Source: Phanerochaete sordida (lineage: Eukaryota; Basidiomycota; Agaricomycetes; Polyporales; Phanerochaetaceae). Taken from it: a stretch of 64,000 nucleotides of DNA. A program made the translations under genes and the position numbers. The stretch lies in the NCBI GenBank assembly GCA_019973155.2, contig BPQB01000024.1, positions 310,001-374,000 of the forward strand. The letters are read 5' to 3'. Position 1 is the first letter of the stretch; every line of letters starts with the position of its first letter. Positions 12,894 to 25,223 of the stretch are shown in pieces. A model generated the notes under the pieces. The model saw only the letters and a list, made by a program, of their open reading frames with translations. It was not told the DNA's origin and ran no database searches.

Positions 12894-15274
12894 ATGTCTT
12901 TCCAAAACAATCTAGTCGGCTTTATGCCTGCTCAAACGTTCTTAGAAAGATTCACTGCTTCAGCTCGCGACCCACGACCCGCTCCAACGCCAGATTTTGC
13001 GCCAATATTCAGCTCGAAGTCTGATGAAGATGCACGACGAGCCTTCGTGGGTCACGTATTGCTCATGTACCTATGCGGCTTGCTGACTTCATTCCAACTG
13101 CGTAGGTATTTGCCGTTGAAGACTCGCGTGTCAGTCCGTATTTGAAGTTTTTTATCCCGAAGCTCAAGCAGTGCCAAACCAAGATACTTATAGAGGAGCT
13201 TCGAGCCAGGGATGTCAGCGAAGAAGATATCCAAGAAGAAGAGCAATCTGTACCGCTTTATCTATCTCTTGCGGCTCGCAAGAACAACGGTAGACGAGCA
13301 AAAGGACCAAGGAAGAATCTCGTCGAGTATCACGACTTCGCCGCAAGTGCTCTTGAGGTCCTTATCAACCTCAACGAGGATGAGGATCCGTTTTCGGATC
13401 CGGAAGGGCACCAAGCGGTGAGCTTGTGCTTATGTTTGAACAATCTTTTTTTTGAGATTTGTGCTAATACGTGACACGCCAGACATCAGAAGATGTCAAT
13501 GCTCGAGGTCGGTCCAGCGATCTGGAGGTTTGCTTCGAGCGAGATACCGTGGAAGCGAGACTCGCCCGGGACCGCTTGCTCAAGAGCGCGCATGCCTTGT
13601 TCAGTCGCCAGCACCGCAGAATAATCTTCCAGCTCGTCGTATTCGGCAGATACGCCCGGCTCATTCTCTTCGACCACTCCGGGGCTGTCGTCACACAACG
13701 CTTCGACTACGTCCACAATCCCGATATACTTGCGGACTTCCTGTGGCGATTCTCACACATGGACGATGCTGGACGCGGGTTCGACCTTTCTGCGGTCCTT
13801 GCAACTCGAAGAGAGGTAACACTGTTGACCGATGCCGTCCACGACCTTCTGTACACCTTCCAGCATCCAGCAGATGAGCACGACGCCCCTCGTGTCCTCC
13901 CGTGTGCCGAGCTCAGCTTGGACTGCTCAGATACCTATCCCGTGTACAAGATCCGAGTCACCGATGACACCACCGGGGACTCGACCGAGCTGGTCGTACG
14001 GCGACCCTTTGCCGGAGACTCTTCGCTGTTTGGGCGCGGCACCCGCGCGTATCTTGCCTACGACCTCAAGGCGCGGAAGCTCGTCGTTCTCAAAGACACC
14101 TGGCGCGCGAAAGACCGTCGTCAGCGCGCAGAGTCGGCCATACTCCGAGAGTTGCATGCCAATGACGTTCCCTTCATCCCGCAGGTGTTGTACGGCGGCG
14201 ATGTCCCTGGCAGCAACGACGCGCCGCAGCATACCGTTGTCGACGAGCTGTCCGCAGAACAGGCTCAGAGGCGCTGCACTGACACACCGCTGTTGGGACA
14301 CATCCATCACCGAATGGTCCAGGACATTTTCTATCCACTGCAAACTGTGCGCAACGAACGGGAGCTCATTCAAGCGCTGCACGACACCATTATAAGTACG
14401 TAGCGCAATGTCCGTTACAGCACACATCTGCTTATCATGTTATTTAGCTCTAGACATAGCACATCAAAAGCTGGGCATTCTACACCGTGACCTCAGCTAC
14501 CAAAATATCATGCTGGACTCCCAAGGTCGCTGTGTGGTCAACGATTGGGACAGCGCAGGGCCGTTTACCCCGGACGGGGGCGCCGTGGTACGTGTACTGG
14601 CTCACTATCTAGCTCCTCAAACCTGACGTGCGGGCTGTTAGGGCACAGTCCATTTCATGTCCATCCGCCTGCTCCGCAACGAGTCGCTGCCGAACGAGCC
14701 CGTCGACGACCTGCAGTCACTCTTCTGGGTTCTCAGCTTCGCCGCGCTCCTGTGCTTCGCGCAGTACCACGGCGGCATCCGCAGCGGCCTCTTCGACGAC
14801 CGCAACGCGCGCGAGGGCGGCGACCCCTCGTCCGTCTCGACGGCGAAGGTGTTCAGCCTGCGCGACGGCTCGCTCTACCGCGGCCGCTACTGCTGCGCGG
14901 CGCTGACAGCGCTCGTCGCCGAGCTCGCGGACGCCTGGGCCGAGTACCAGCGCGTGTTGTTCGCGCCCAAGGGTGCCTGCATCCCCGCGTTGGAGCTGAA
15001 GCCCGAGATGCTGGAGCTCGCCGCACGGCCGAGCTACTGGCTCGAGAAGTTCGCGGCGGCACTCGCGAAGTACGACGCGGACGAGCGAGAAGCGAGGATT
15101 GCTGATCAGCTAGAAGACCTCGCAGCATCGCGCGAGGATCTAGCGGAGGCCGCGGCTGCCGGGGGCAAGCGTAAGGCTGGAGACTCGGACGTGCCTGTCG
15201 CCGGAGCCCAAGGGGAAGGTCCCCAGCTCGCGCGACGGTCGAAAAGGCTTAGAGCTATACGACAGCGTCAATAG
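12894..15274 (+). CDS. FunK1 fungal-type protein kinase, class A, five exons
   Basis: Exons 12894-13046, 13106-13417, 13483-14395, 14448-14587 and 14642-15274 give 716 aa. It is a close tandem paralogue of the gene at 9958, with the same extra intron, the same 913 nt third exon and the same catalytic text HRDLSYQN (HRD about 472-474) and NDWDSAG. Other motifs are GFMPAQTFLERF, KLVVLKDTWR, IHHRMVQDIFYPL and DDLQSLFWVLSF. The Ala/Glu-rich tail carries KRKAGD then RRSKRLR. The start opens the conserved module; an upstream in-frame ATG at 12804 is less likely because no paralogue has that extension. Confidence 0.9.
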
Positions 15275-16591
15275 ATAAATTATTCCTCTGTGCGAATGGG
15301 CTTGGCGCACCGTATATCCGCCAAGCGGTGGCTCTATCTGTACTATCGTGCGCGCACTTTACCGGCGTCACCGATCTTGCGCGTCGTTGGCGCGTCGGCC
15401 ACCATCGTCACGGATCATTCGTTCGCTCCCAAAGTTCAGCAGCAGCTCGAAAGTCGGGATAAGCTCCAACCTATTTACTCCACCGAAGGGAGTGGTCTAA
15501 TTTTGCACGTCCAGTCTGCACAGGTGACGGCGCGGTTAGGTATGATGCTTTTGAGCTCCCGCGTCTACACGTACCGTCCGAACGCGGGCGCTCCCTAACT
15601 TGCGCGATGAACACCATGTCGCCGTCTCGTCACGCCGACTAGGACGTACGCCCTTATCAGATCCTCTTGTGCCCAAGTGCTCTTCGGGGAACTTAGACTC
15701 GCAGGCAGGTGCTCGCGCCGCTCCGCAGGGCGCTTCCTGACGCTTCCGGCTTTACACGCCGCCGAACCCCATGTTCGACGCTGCCGGCCATCCGTAGTTA
15801 GGATGCAAGCCGGCACATATCTCCAGTACAGACTTCGACACCTCAATGCGACGGACACCCAAAATGCGACACCTGCCTTTGCAGGCAACTTTGGGCGCTA
15901 TATGTAAGGCAAGCGCTCTTGTGGGGCCAACCAGAACTTCGGGAAGGCAGGCGCCGTCGCACTGAGGTGTCCGTCGCACTGAGGTGTCGAAGTCTGTAGG
16001 TGGCACTATTCGATTCCTTTACTGGGTAAGCGGTGCTGAAGACGCTCGGTAGTCGAGATATGGCACGGACGAAAGTAGATGCCATAATGTTGCTGCTCTG
16101 AGCAATGTGACTCAATTATTCTCCTCTTGGTATGTACATCATCAGCGACTACATTTACGATGCTATGCTGAACAAAGCCGGACAGAAATTGCCAATAACC
16201 GCGTTGCTGAGCGACACCGAGCCGTCTGGAGCCATTGAGTGTTCTAAAGCAGCAAGATGAACGCTGATGTGGACGGTGGTACATATAAAGCATTAATTTC
16301 ATGTCAGAGGCTGAAAAACCATTCAGGTTCCTTGACGCGCCCACCATGCACAGACCTGTGTGATGTGGGAGGTACGCAGTCACGGTCCTTTGTTGCTCGA
16401 CCGTGAGAGAGAGATATGATGCAATGTAGGTGGCCCAACCGTTGCTTTATGTCTCGTGGCCGCGAGGCCACCAGACTCGATGGATAAAATCTGGGACGTT
16501 CAGGCTATCGCCCACACTCTCCCTCAACCGTATTCTGCGACACTTTAGTCTCGCCGATCTACTTTTTTCCCAACGTACACGCTCAGGCAGC
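15275..16591. other. 1.3 kb intergenic region with an inverted-repeat element
   Basis: No gene is recognised. The region contains an imperfect inverted repeat at 15827-15998 (annotated separately). The promoter of the next gene should lie near 16400-16590, where GAGGCCACCAG at about 16459 is only a weak relative of the shared upstream motif. Confidence 0.4.
15827..15998. repeat. MITE-like inverted repeat
   Basis: The arms 15827-15859 and 15966-15998 are reverse complements over 33 bp with a single mismatch, and weaker pairing continues inward (about 15860-15880 with 15945-15965). The right arm also contains a 17-bp direct repeat (15954-15970 and 15971-15987). About 106 bp lies between the near-perfect arms, with no coding potential. 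This looks like a miniature inverted-repeat element or the core of a decayed transposon. No clear target-site duplication is visible. Confidence 0.55.
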
Positions 16592-19160
16592 ATGGCTACC
16601 ACACCTCCCGTCATACCCCACACGGTATGCAAAGATAATCCCCAGTTCAACCACTCCATCCCCCAGTGCAAGCCTCGCCAAACCTACCATAGCGCTGGTA
16701 TGCGAGGCCATTGCATAGGCCCCATCCCCACTAAGACCTTCCTCGGCGACATGGGCAAAGACGTATCGTATAACAAGGACGCCTTCAAGGCCTGCGTCAA
16801 GCGAGCGGACTTCAAGCCTGTTTCCTTGGCGAAGGACGAGGCGCAGATGCATAGGAGCTTTGTAAGTGCCATAGTTTACTATCGCGCGGGTTCTCCGCAG
16901 TATTCAATGGAAACGCCAGGCCCTCGCTGCGCGTAAGCTGAAGATATCCGAGCGCATGGAATTCTTCGTCTGTTCCAACAAGTCAGATACCCCGGACGAA
17001 ATCAGAGCCGACGTGGGTGCCCGCCAGCTATCTCTCGGGTCTATCAGCGACCAGTGGATCAAGCCCGATGGTAGCTTCGATGACGAGGCTTTCGACTACT
17101 ACTGCGACCTTCTCGCTATTGAGATCAAGACGCGCAACGAGAGGGACCCCTTCCTGGACGACCTAAACTCTTGCACGAATCCTGGCGCTCAGGGATCCGA
17201 AACTAGGGGCCAAATCGGCCTGTACGCCGATCTCCAATTCGCTCGACAGCACCGGCTGTTTCTCTACCAGCTCATCATCATTGGGCAGCATGCGCGGTTT
17301 ATCTACTATGACCGCGCAGGTCTTGTCGTCTCGGAGTCCTTTGACTATGTCAAGGACAAGAAGCAGCTCGTGATGTTTCTCTGGCTCCTGGCGCATATGA
17401 CAGAAGAGCAACAAGGCTGGGATCCTACTGTCCGGCCGGCAACCGAGGCCGAGCAGATGGTGTTTGTTCGTGAAACCCTAGACTTCTTAGACGACGTCAC
17501 CAACGGAAAAGGCCTCGCTGTACCGCAGATCTACGACCCAGCCAACAGCAAAAGTCCCATCTACGTCGCACAGGTTCCGGAGAAATCGGGGTCGGACACA
17601 ACCCGCGAGGTCATCATCGGCGCGCCTTTCCATACTTCGCGATCCGTACCCGGCCGCGGTACATGCACGTATCTTGCGTACGACCCGACGGACGGCGAAA
17701 TCCGAGTGCTCAAGGACTCGTGGGGTGTAGTACACCCTGCCGTACTTCCTGAGACCAGGGTGTACGACATCCTTCGGGAACACGATGTTCCTTCTTTGCC
17801 AGACGTAATCTGTGGCGGAGAAGTCCGCTGGAACGGCACGATCCAGAGGACGACGGTGCAGGTATGGACTGAAGAGCACAGCGGTGTCCGGGTCGCACCC
17901 TTCAGTTCTCACATGCGTACGCACGAGCATCGGCGCATACTGATGGATTTCTATCTACCCTTAGAGTGTCTCAACAGCTCGGAAGAGTTCGTCGAAGTGC
18001 TACGCGATATCATATTCTGTAAGCCATTAGACCCTTGTCTATGTACACCACTTCTGAAGCTTCTTCAGCCTACGACGTCGCCAGGAACCTCGCTGGAGTT
18101 CTTCACCGCGACCTTACTCCGGGAAATATAGTTCTCAAGATCGTCGACGATCATTACAAAGGCATACTCATTGACTGGGATCATGCGGGCTACGAGTTCA
18201 GGACCTCTGCACCTGACGATACCACGGACGATCTTAGCGTGCCTTACACTTCGGTGAGTTTGGGACGCATCTGTATGTTATTCCGATTGACTGGTATCCT
18301 CGCAGGCCACATGGCAGTTTGCCTCAATTGGCCTGCTTTCCGAGGACCGGGACAACCGATACAAGCACGGGCCGCTCGACGACATGCAGTCTGTACTCTG
18401 GATCCTGCTTTACGGGGGAATCCACTACTTCGAACACGAGACTGCTTCCTCCGCGTCCTCTCCAGTCAACCTCTTCGACGATTGGAGAGATTTGGATCGC
18501 CCAGAGGCCTTTCCATCCATATTCTCCGGCGGCGTGAAGAAGAGAGAAGCGCTAGCAACGCAGACGAAGCTAACAAGCCTGTCCTTTACCTCGAAGGCCC
18601 TTCAAGGCCTCATCAACACTCTTGTCAAGCAGTGGATTAAGTATTACGCTTACCAGGCGCTACAGCCACTCGACCTTCACAGGGAGGAGTACGAAGACGT
18701 CCGCCGCTGTCTCGAGGACCCTAAGTGGCTACTTGAGCAGTTCAATGGCGCTCTCGAGGAGGGGCGCGACCACAAGACTTGGCTCGAGGACCGCGTTCCC
18801 GTTGAGAATTATCTCCCACGCTCTGATCGCGACGAACACAGGCAACGGGAGAACTCTATCACCAACAGCTTCGCGAGTACCACTGGCGGAAAAGGGACAG
18901 GCCTCCAACTGAAACGCCAGAAGTCCAGGCCCCGCATGATCGCGGACCGCGCAGCGGCCAAGCGGCGGCGCGAGGACGCAGACGCAGACTTCAAGCCTAT
19001 CGGTGGTAACAAAAAGGCGAAGAAGGAAGCAGAGAACATTCCCGACGATGACCGCTCGGTCACTCGTCTGCAGACGGAAACCCGGAGCAGATTGGCGGGT
19101 ACAATCGATGCAGTGACGCTCCAGACCATGAGAATTGTCAACAGGCTTCGCAGGCGTTGA
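16592..19160 (+). CDS. FunK1 fungal-type protein kinase, class B
   Basis: Exons 16592-16861, 16920-18018, 18069-18253 and 18306-19160 give 802 aa. The acceptor before 16920 was chosen over the one at 16900 because only it keeps frame. Class B marks are a 90-codon first exon (CIGPIPTKTFLGDMG), a 185 nt catalytic exon and a long basic tail (KRRRED, KKAKKE, RLRRR) without RRSKRL. The catalytic exon reads HRDLTPGN (HRD about 469-471) and IDWDHAG, so this is the one class B member here with intact catalytic residues. IRVLKDSWG carries the expected lysine. The C-lobe starts ATWQFASIGLL with DDMQSVLWILLY. It could be the active member of a class otherwise made of likely pseudokinases. Confidence 0.87.
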
Positions 19161-19551
19161 TTAATTTTGTAGCTTCGAATGACCCACCCGTATATGTACC
19201 ACTTATCCAATATTCCACCGATTTGTGGCTGGGTCTGCCCAGCGTACTTACGCGTCCGCCCTGAGACAAACAGACGCGCGCTGTTGGCCACGTCCATTCG
19301 GATGCTCGAGTTTCTTCTTGACTTTCGTGCGAGTCCACCGGATTGACTTCTGACCAGTCTGCATAGCCCCATTTTTATGCTCTGTGATGCTACTACCACT
19401 CTCGCAGGTGATACTCGTGCTTCTGAACACGGCTAGATCACATGCTTGGGCCACTCGCCAGTCGGAAAATGTTAACACGGCGCTCTTTGTTACTACTCTC
19501 TCGCGCAACCTGAAGCCCCATTGGCGTCCTTAGCTCTTCTCGCCTCCCACC
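19161..19551. promoter_or_regulatory. Intergenic region with GCTTGGGCCACTCGC motif
   Basis: GCTTGGGCCACTCGC at 19444-19458 is 108 bp upstream of the next FunK1 start. It differs by one base from the GCTTTGGCCACTCGC form at 42760 and 51973. Confidence 0.5.
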
Positions 19552-22083
19552 ATGTCCAGCCATCCAGTCATTGCCCCAATGCCCCCAGGAGAATTCATGG
19601 ACAGGTTCATGAACATCGCAGAACTCGGCGCGGCGCCTCCTGCCGACTTCTCGAGCGTGATCACCGGTCGCACGGTGAAAGATATGTGTCAAGTCTTCGT
19701 GAGTTGTTATCTACGCTCTGCAGGTAATGGATATTAGAATGGCTGTTCCATCAGATCAGAGCCGTGGAGAAATTCAACGTCTGCCCGGGAATGCGGCTGT
19801 TCCTTACCAAGACGAAGAAACAGCGAACTGTGCCGAAGCCACAAGATCGCTCGACGCCTTCTGTCGAACGAGCAGCATCTATCAAAACCTGTAACGACTC
19901 TCTGAGAGGTGGTGACGAGCTCTGTCCGCCCCTCGGTGCCCGTAAACAGCCGCGCCACAGACGAGGGATCAAGAAAAGGCGCGACCTCTCCGAGTACCAT
20001 AGCTTCGCTACTTGTCGTCTAGGAATCGAAGCGCACCACATTGCGGAGGCCGACCCATTCGAAGATCCGCCGGAATGGATGCTGCGCGAGCCCACGCCAG
20101 AAGCTGACATAGTTTCCGACGCTTCATCCTCGAGGAAGACTCCCGACCCCCAGGCATCGAACGGCCCGGCTACCCCTCTACTCGCCTCACCTACGGACTC
20201 CACGCCACGAAATCCTTCCCCTACGATGTCTGAGCTGCTGGCGAGAAGTAGTTCAAGCCCGGATGGGTCAGCGTCTCCTGCTGGCACTCCTGCTACTCCT
20301 ACGCGCGACCGGTCTGGCGAACCTCAGGAACCTCAAGACTGCTCTCCTACATCTTCGACACCTCCCTATGAGTCATTCGACAACCGATCTGAGACTGGCA
20401 CCGCAAGTCGTGACGCACTCATTTCCCATGCCACGGCCCAGTTCGCCCATCAACATCGTGTGTTCTTCTTCCAGCTGATCATCGCTCACCGTTGGGCAAG
20501 ATTCATTCGGTGGGATCGGCGAGGTGCTGTCGTCACTCAGCGGTTCGACTATGTCTCCAACCCGGGCACTCTGGGCGACTTTCTCTGGCGATTCTCCCAC
20601 ATGTCTGATGAAGAGCAGGGTTGGGATCCAACAGTCAGCCTAGCGAGCAAGAAAGAGGCTACTCTTTTCCAGAAGGCTGTGAACAGCTTCATACGAAGCC
20701 CAGGATCGCACGATAGCGCCGCCGTGCGTCGTCTTCCGCACGCGGAACGGACCCTGGACGACACAGGCACGTACCCTGTGTGGAAGATACGTGTCGATAA
20801 CGCAGAGACCGGCGAGTCGACAGATCTCCTCGTCAACCGGCCCTTCGCTGGACACCATTCATTGACCGGGCGCGCCACTCGGGCTTACATTGCACTCGAT
20901 CTTCGCCATAATCGTCTCCTCTTCTTGAAGGATTGCTGGCGGGACACCAGCACCGAGTCGCGACCGGAGTTTCAGACGTACCAAGAGCTTAGTAAGCACG
21001 ACATTGAACACGTCCCCGTCGCACTGTATGGTGGCGATGTCCGGACTGATGCTGGCCAGCTGCAAGAGACTTCAACCCAGCTGATCGCGGTCAGTCAGGA
21101 GCCGTGGCGGATAACTGTCATGTCAGATACCCATGCGCTTGTGCACCACCGGGTGGTGCAACATATCTTCTACCCTCTCGAGTGCGTTCGCGGCGAGCGG
21201 GAACTCGTCCAAGTCATATACGACGTCCTTTGTGGTATGTGCATTCTCTGTTCTATTGAGCTGCTCGCACTTACTTGGGCGGATGGTAGCCATAGAGCAG
21301 GCTCATCGGCGTGCCGGGATTCTCCACCGCGATATCAGCCTCCGTAACGTCATGATGACTAGCGAGGGTAGAGGTATCCTGAATGACTGGGACTTCTCGG
21401 GACAGAAAGAACGGCTCGGTACGGGCGTGGTAGGTGCTTCGTCGCTTTAAAAGTGCTTGTCGGCTGACCACGATCATATCCCGCAGGGAACATGGGCCTT
21501 CATGTCCGTCGGCTTGCTCACGAACCCGGAAAAACTGCAGGATGTCGAAGATGACCTCGAAGCCGTCTTCTGGGTTCTACTCTACAGCACTTTGAAGCAT
21601 TTCGCGCCACCCTGTCCAGACTTCCCACTCTCAGTCTTTAGCACTGAGACGTTCGACCTCAAGGGCCGAACAATAGGCGGCTACGACAAACGCGCCGCCA
21701 TCCGGCGCAAATCCCATAAGAAGGTCGAGTTTTCTTGCCCTCAGCTGCGCGACTTGATACACGACATGGGTGACTCGTGGGCAAAATACCACTCCTCACT
21801 TCGCGGGTTTGGCGCGGCGACACCCGAAATTAGCCACGAGCTGAGACGGATGCACGAGCTTGCGCCGACGCCGCCCTTTTGGTTAGAGATGGTGTCGAGC
21901 GCGCTCAATCGCTTTCCCGAGACGAAGACCTACGTCATTGCTGAAAGGCAATCCGTACCGGTCGACCCAGCGGCGCCATCGGACGAGAGCAGGAAGCGCA
22001 AGGCGGAGGACTTGGCAGAGAATGGTCACACACACCCGGGGCCACGTCGTTCAAAGAGGCTGAGGCTGAAGACTTGCAAATGA
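19552..22083 (+). CDS. FunK1 fungal-type protein kinase, class A, long linker
   Basis: Exons 19552-19698, 19755-21234, 21290-21429 and 21487-22083 give 787 aa. Exon 1 encodes APMPPGEFMDRFM. The large exon is longer than in neighbours because of a Ser/Pro/Thr-rich low-complexity linker at about residues 155-260 (ATPTRDRSGEP and similar), probably disordered. Kinase motifs are RLLFLKDCWR, VHHRVVQHIFYPL, HRDISLRN (HRD about 555-557) and NDWDFSG, with DDLEAVFWVLLY in the C-lobe. The tail is KRKAED then RRSKRLR. Catalytic residues are intact; Phe-Ser replaces the usual His-Ala after DWD. Confidence 0.9.
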
Positions 22084-22695
22084 TTCGGACGACCTGTGGC
22101 GCACTATCTATTTGTATGCCCTGTAGGGATGTTGAACACCTCAATGTTGAACACCTCACTTGCACGGGGCCTGATAAATTCTCCGAGTGTTCGCGATCTC
22201 TCGGCGTCGGGAAAAAATAAGAATGACACCGCTGTGGTTCGAATTGCGAGCTCCCGCCGCAGCACGTGCCGAGACAGGGCAGGCGCCCGCTGGCAGCAGA
22301 CTTCCTCTTGACCTCGATGTCTGCAAGCAAATGGCAGCGCATGACCTCCCTTGGACGCCTGGAGGTTCGCGCTCCGCGCGTTACATTGTCAGGTCTCCTG
22401 GCACAGGTATATCTTCCATGGAGGCCGGTACTTATGAGGACGGACTCAGAGGTGCCACTTGTGTGCCACACCGCCGCTCGCTAAGCTGGATTTGTTGTAA
22501 GTCGATCTCACGCTTTGGCCACTGGTCGCCACCTCACAATGGTCATAGCGCAGCCCCGTTGGAAAGCTCTTATCTTCCCAGCTCTCTCTTGACCGCCGCG
22601 CCCACGACATCCCGTTCCTCGACCCGTCTCCCGTGCTCAACCCGTGCTGCAACCGAGTGGCTTCATCGCCCGACTACTCTACCAGCTTCCCAACC
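22084..22695. promoter_or_regulatory. Intergenic region with short tandem repeat and GCTTTGGCCACT motif
   Basis: Two near-identical adjacent 15-bp units (GTTGAACACCTCAAT, then GTTGAACACCTCACT) occupy 22131-22160. GCTTTGGCCACTGGTCGC lies at 22512-22529, 184 bp upstream of the next FunK1 start. No gene is recognised between them. Confidence 0.5.
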
Positions 22696-25077
22696 ATGTT
22701 CTCAGCCAACGATATCGTCGGTGCTATGCCTCCTAAGGAGTTCTTAGTCAGGTTCATGAGCCTTCGCGGAGACCTTCCGCCTGCCCCGTGTGCGGATTTC
22801 GCACAAGTTTGCAGTGCGAAGTCTGACGTTGACGCACAACGAGCATTCGTAAGTGACAGGCATGGCATTTCGCGGTATTCTGATTCCTTAGATGCATTTC
22901 TACAGATTCGCGCCGTCGAAGACTCGCACATCAGCCCACACCTGAGGTTCTATATTCCGAAGCTGAAGCAGCGACAACTCGACATCCTCGAGGATGAATT
23001 TGATGACCGAGAAGACTGTGGACTATATTTCGTCACTCCTCATCTCTCTGTTGCCGCCTGCAAGATGGGTGAAAAACGCGGCAAACGTTCAAAGAAGGAT
23101 TTCTCCCAGCAGCATGACTTCGCCACAAGCGCACTCGATGTCGAGATTACTCTTGACAAGACCGAGGAACCGTTTAAGGACCCAAAGGAAGATTTCTTGG
23201 TGAGATTTCGCCTACTCCGTACAGTAAGGTTCTAACTCATGCTTTGATCCGCACTCTAAGGGGCCATCTCGCGGCAAAAGTACTACCGCAACCTCCAAGG
23301 CTGGCATATTCGGATCGTTCGAGCGGTACGGAGAGGACTCGGAGCTTCAAGAACGCTTGGTTAAGAGCGCAGCGGCTCTTTTCGGTCGCCAACACCGCAC
23401 ATTCATTTTCCAGCTTGTAATATGCAGCAACAGCGCGCGTTTCCTTCTGTTAGACCATGCCGGGGCTATCGCCACACGTCGCTTCGACTACGTCCAGAAT
23501 CCCGATCTCCTTGCAGACTTCTTGTGGCGATTTTCGCATATGGACGATACGGCACGCGGATTCGATCCTTCTGCGGTCCTTGCAACTCCGCAACAGGAAA
23601 AGCTATTCACCAACGCCGTTCGTAGCCTTCTGCGCAAGTTCGAACATGCTGCACGTGAGCAAGAGAATCCCCGCATCCTTACAAGCGCGAAAGACACCCT
23701 GGACCCCTCCGGTACATACCCCGCGTACAAGATTCTAGTCGTGGATAATGCAACCGGGGACGCTACCGAGCTCATCGTACGGCGATACTTCATGGGGGAG
23801 AACGAGCCATTGTTTGGGCGCGGTACACGCGTATACCTTGCTTACGACCTCAAGGCGCAACGGCTCGTGACTCTCAAGGATGTCTGGCGTTCGAACCACG
23901 ATCTTGCGCGTGCAGAATATGAGATCCTCCGGGACATGCACGCCAACGACGTTCCCTTTATCCCAAAGGTCCTGTATGGAGGGGACGTCTTCAAGGGCGA
24001 CGACTCGGACGTGCCGCAGCAAACAGTTGTCGACGAACTCTCCGTTGAGGAGGCTGGGTGGCGCTGCACTGACACACCTATCGGGGGACGCGTTCACCAT
24101 CGCATGGTACAGGACATCTTGTATACGCTGTGTACTGCGCGAGACGAGCGCGAGCTGATTCAAGCGCTCCACGACGCAATAATCGGTACGCACTGGTGTG
24201 TCTCAGGTGAACCATAGCTGCTCATCATTATGTCTAGCTCTCGACACAGCGCATGAAAAATTGGGAATCATCCACCGCGACATCTGTTATGATAACGTCA
24301 TGCTGGACTCCGAAGGACGCTGTGTACTCGTTAACTGGGACAGGGCAGGGCCGTTCTCGCCCTATATTGATTCTTCGGTACGCGTAACAGTCCGTTGTGT
24401 GGCGCTCTAGACCTGACGTGCCGACTGTTCAGGGTACAGTCCCGTTCATGTCCATTCGTCTGCTTCGCGACGAATCCGGGTCGCTGCCCAACGAGCTCGT
24501 CGATGACCTGCAATCCGTCTTCTGGGTCCTCAACTTCGCTTCAGTCTTACGATTCGCTCTGCACACAGACAACCTGGACCAATCTCTCTTCGTGGACAGA
24601 AGCCATTTTGACTTGGACTACACCGGGGTCGTGGAAGCGAAGGTGTCCGGTCTGAGCGACCGTTCGCTGTTCAAGGGCCGGTATTACAGCGCGGTGCTCA
24701 CCGATCTCATCGCTGAGCTGGTACACGACTGGGACGAATACGAGCGTGCCTCGCATCGCAGTCCTGCCGGCGAGCCTGTCCCTGGAGGACAGGAGAAGAG
24801 GGAGATACTGGACTTGGCTTGCCAGCCGAGTTACTGGCTCGAGAAGTTCGCGGCTGCGCTACGGAAGTACGACGAAAAGGCACGAGCGATGCGTGCTCAA
24901 AAGGTAACCATAGATGATGCAGGCTCCGTCGAGGACAAGAGCAAGTCGCGGGGCGCACGCGCTGGGCGCAAGCGCAAGCTTGTCGAAGCTGTAGATGGCG
25001 ATCCAGACAGCGGAAAGCCCGATGAAGCTGGCGACAATCACCAAACAGTACGGCGGTCGAAAAGGATTAGAACCTAG
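22696..25077 (+). CDS. FunK1-family kinase, class A, with NWD in place of DWD
   Basis: Exons 22696-22848, 22906-23199, 23261-24185, 24238-24377 and 24433-25077 give 718 aa. It shares the five-exon layout of the genes at 9958 and 12894. Motifs are GAMPPKEFLVRFM, RLVTLKDVWR, VHHRMVQDILYTL and HRDICYDN (HRD about 470-472). The following segment reads CVLVNWDRAG where paralogues read CVVNDWDSAG, so the first Asp, which by analogy with APH/choline-kinase-type folds should bind metal, is Asn. Activity may be lost or reduced. The C-lobe (DDLQSVFWVLNF) and tail (RKRKLVE, then RRSKRIR) are otherwise normal, and the open frame argues for continued selection. Confidence 0.88.
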
Positions 25078-25223
25078 AGACCATGAAAATATTATGTGTA
25101 TTTCCCCTCATTTCTGCTATTTTGTGTGTGCCATACGTCTCGCGAGAGTCACGGTGTCGGACGAGGGTGAAGATCGCAAAGCGCGCTGCATGCTGGGCGC
25201 TTCCAACTTGCACATCGACCACC

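Noticed and set aside
16901..16919. Acceptor at 16900 for the second exon of the gene at 16592
   Set aside because: It gives the wrong frame; the acceptor at 16919 joins in phase 0 and keeps the conserved N-lobe.
22131..22160. Two-unit 15-bp tandem repeat as a CRISPR-like or satellite array
   Set aside because: Only two units, eukaryotic context, no spacers.
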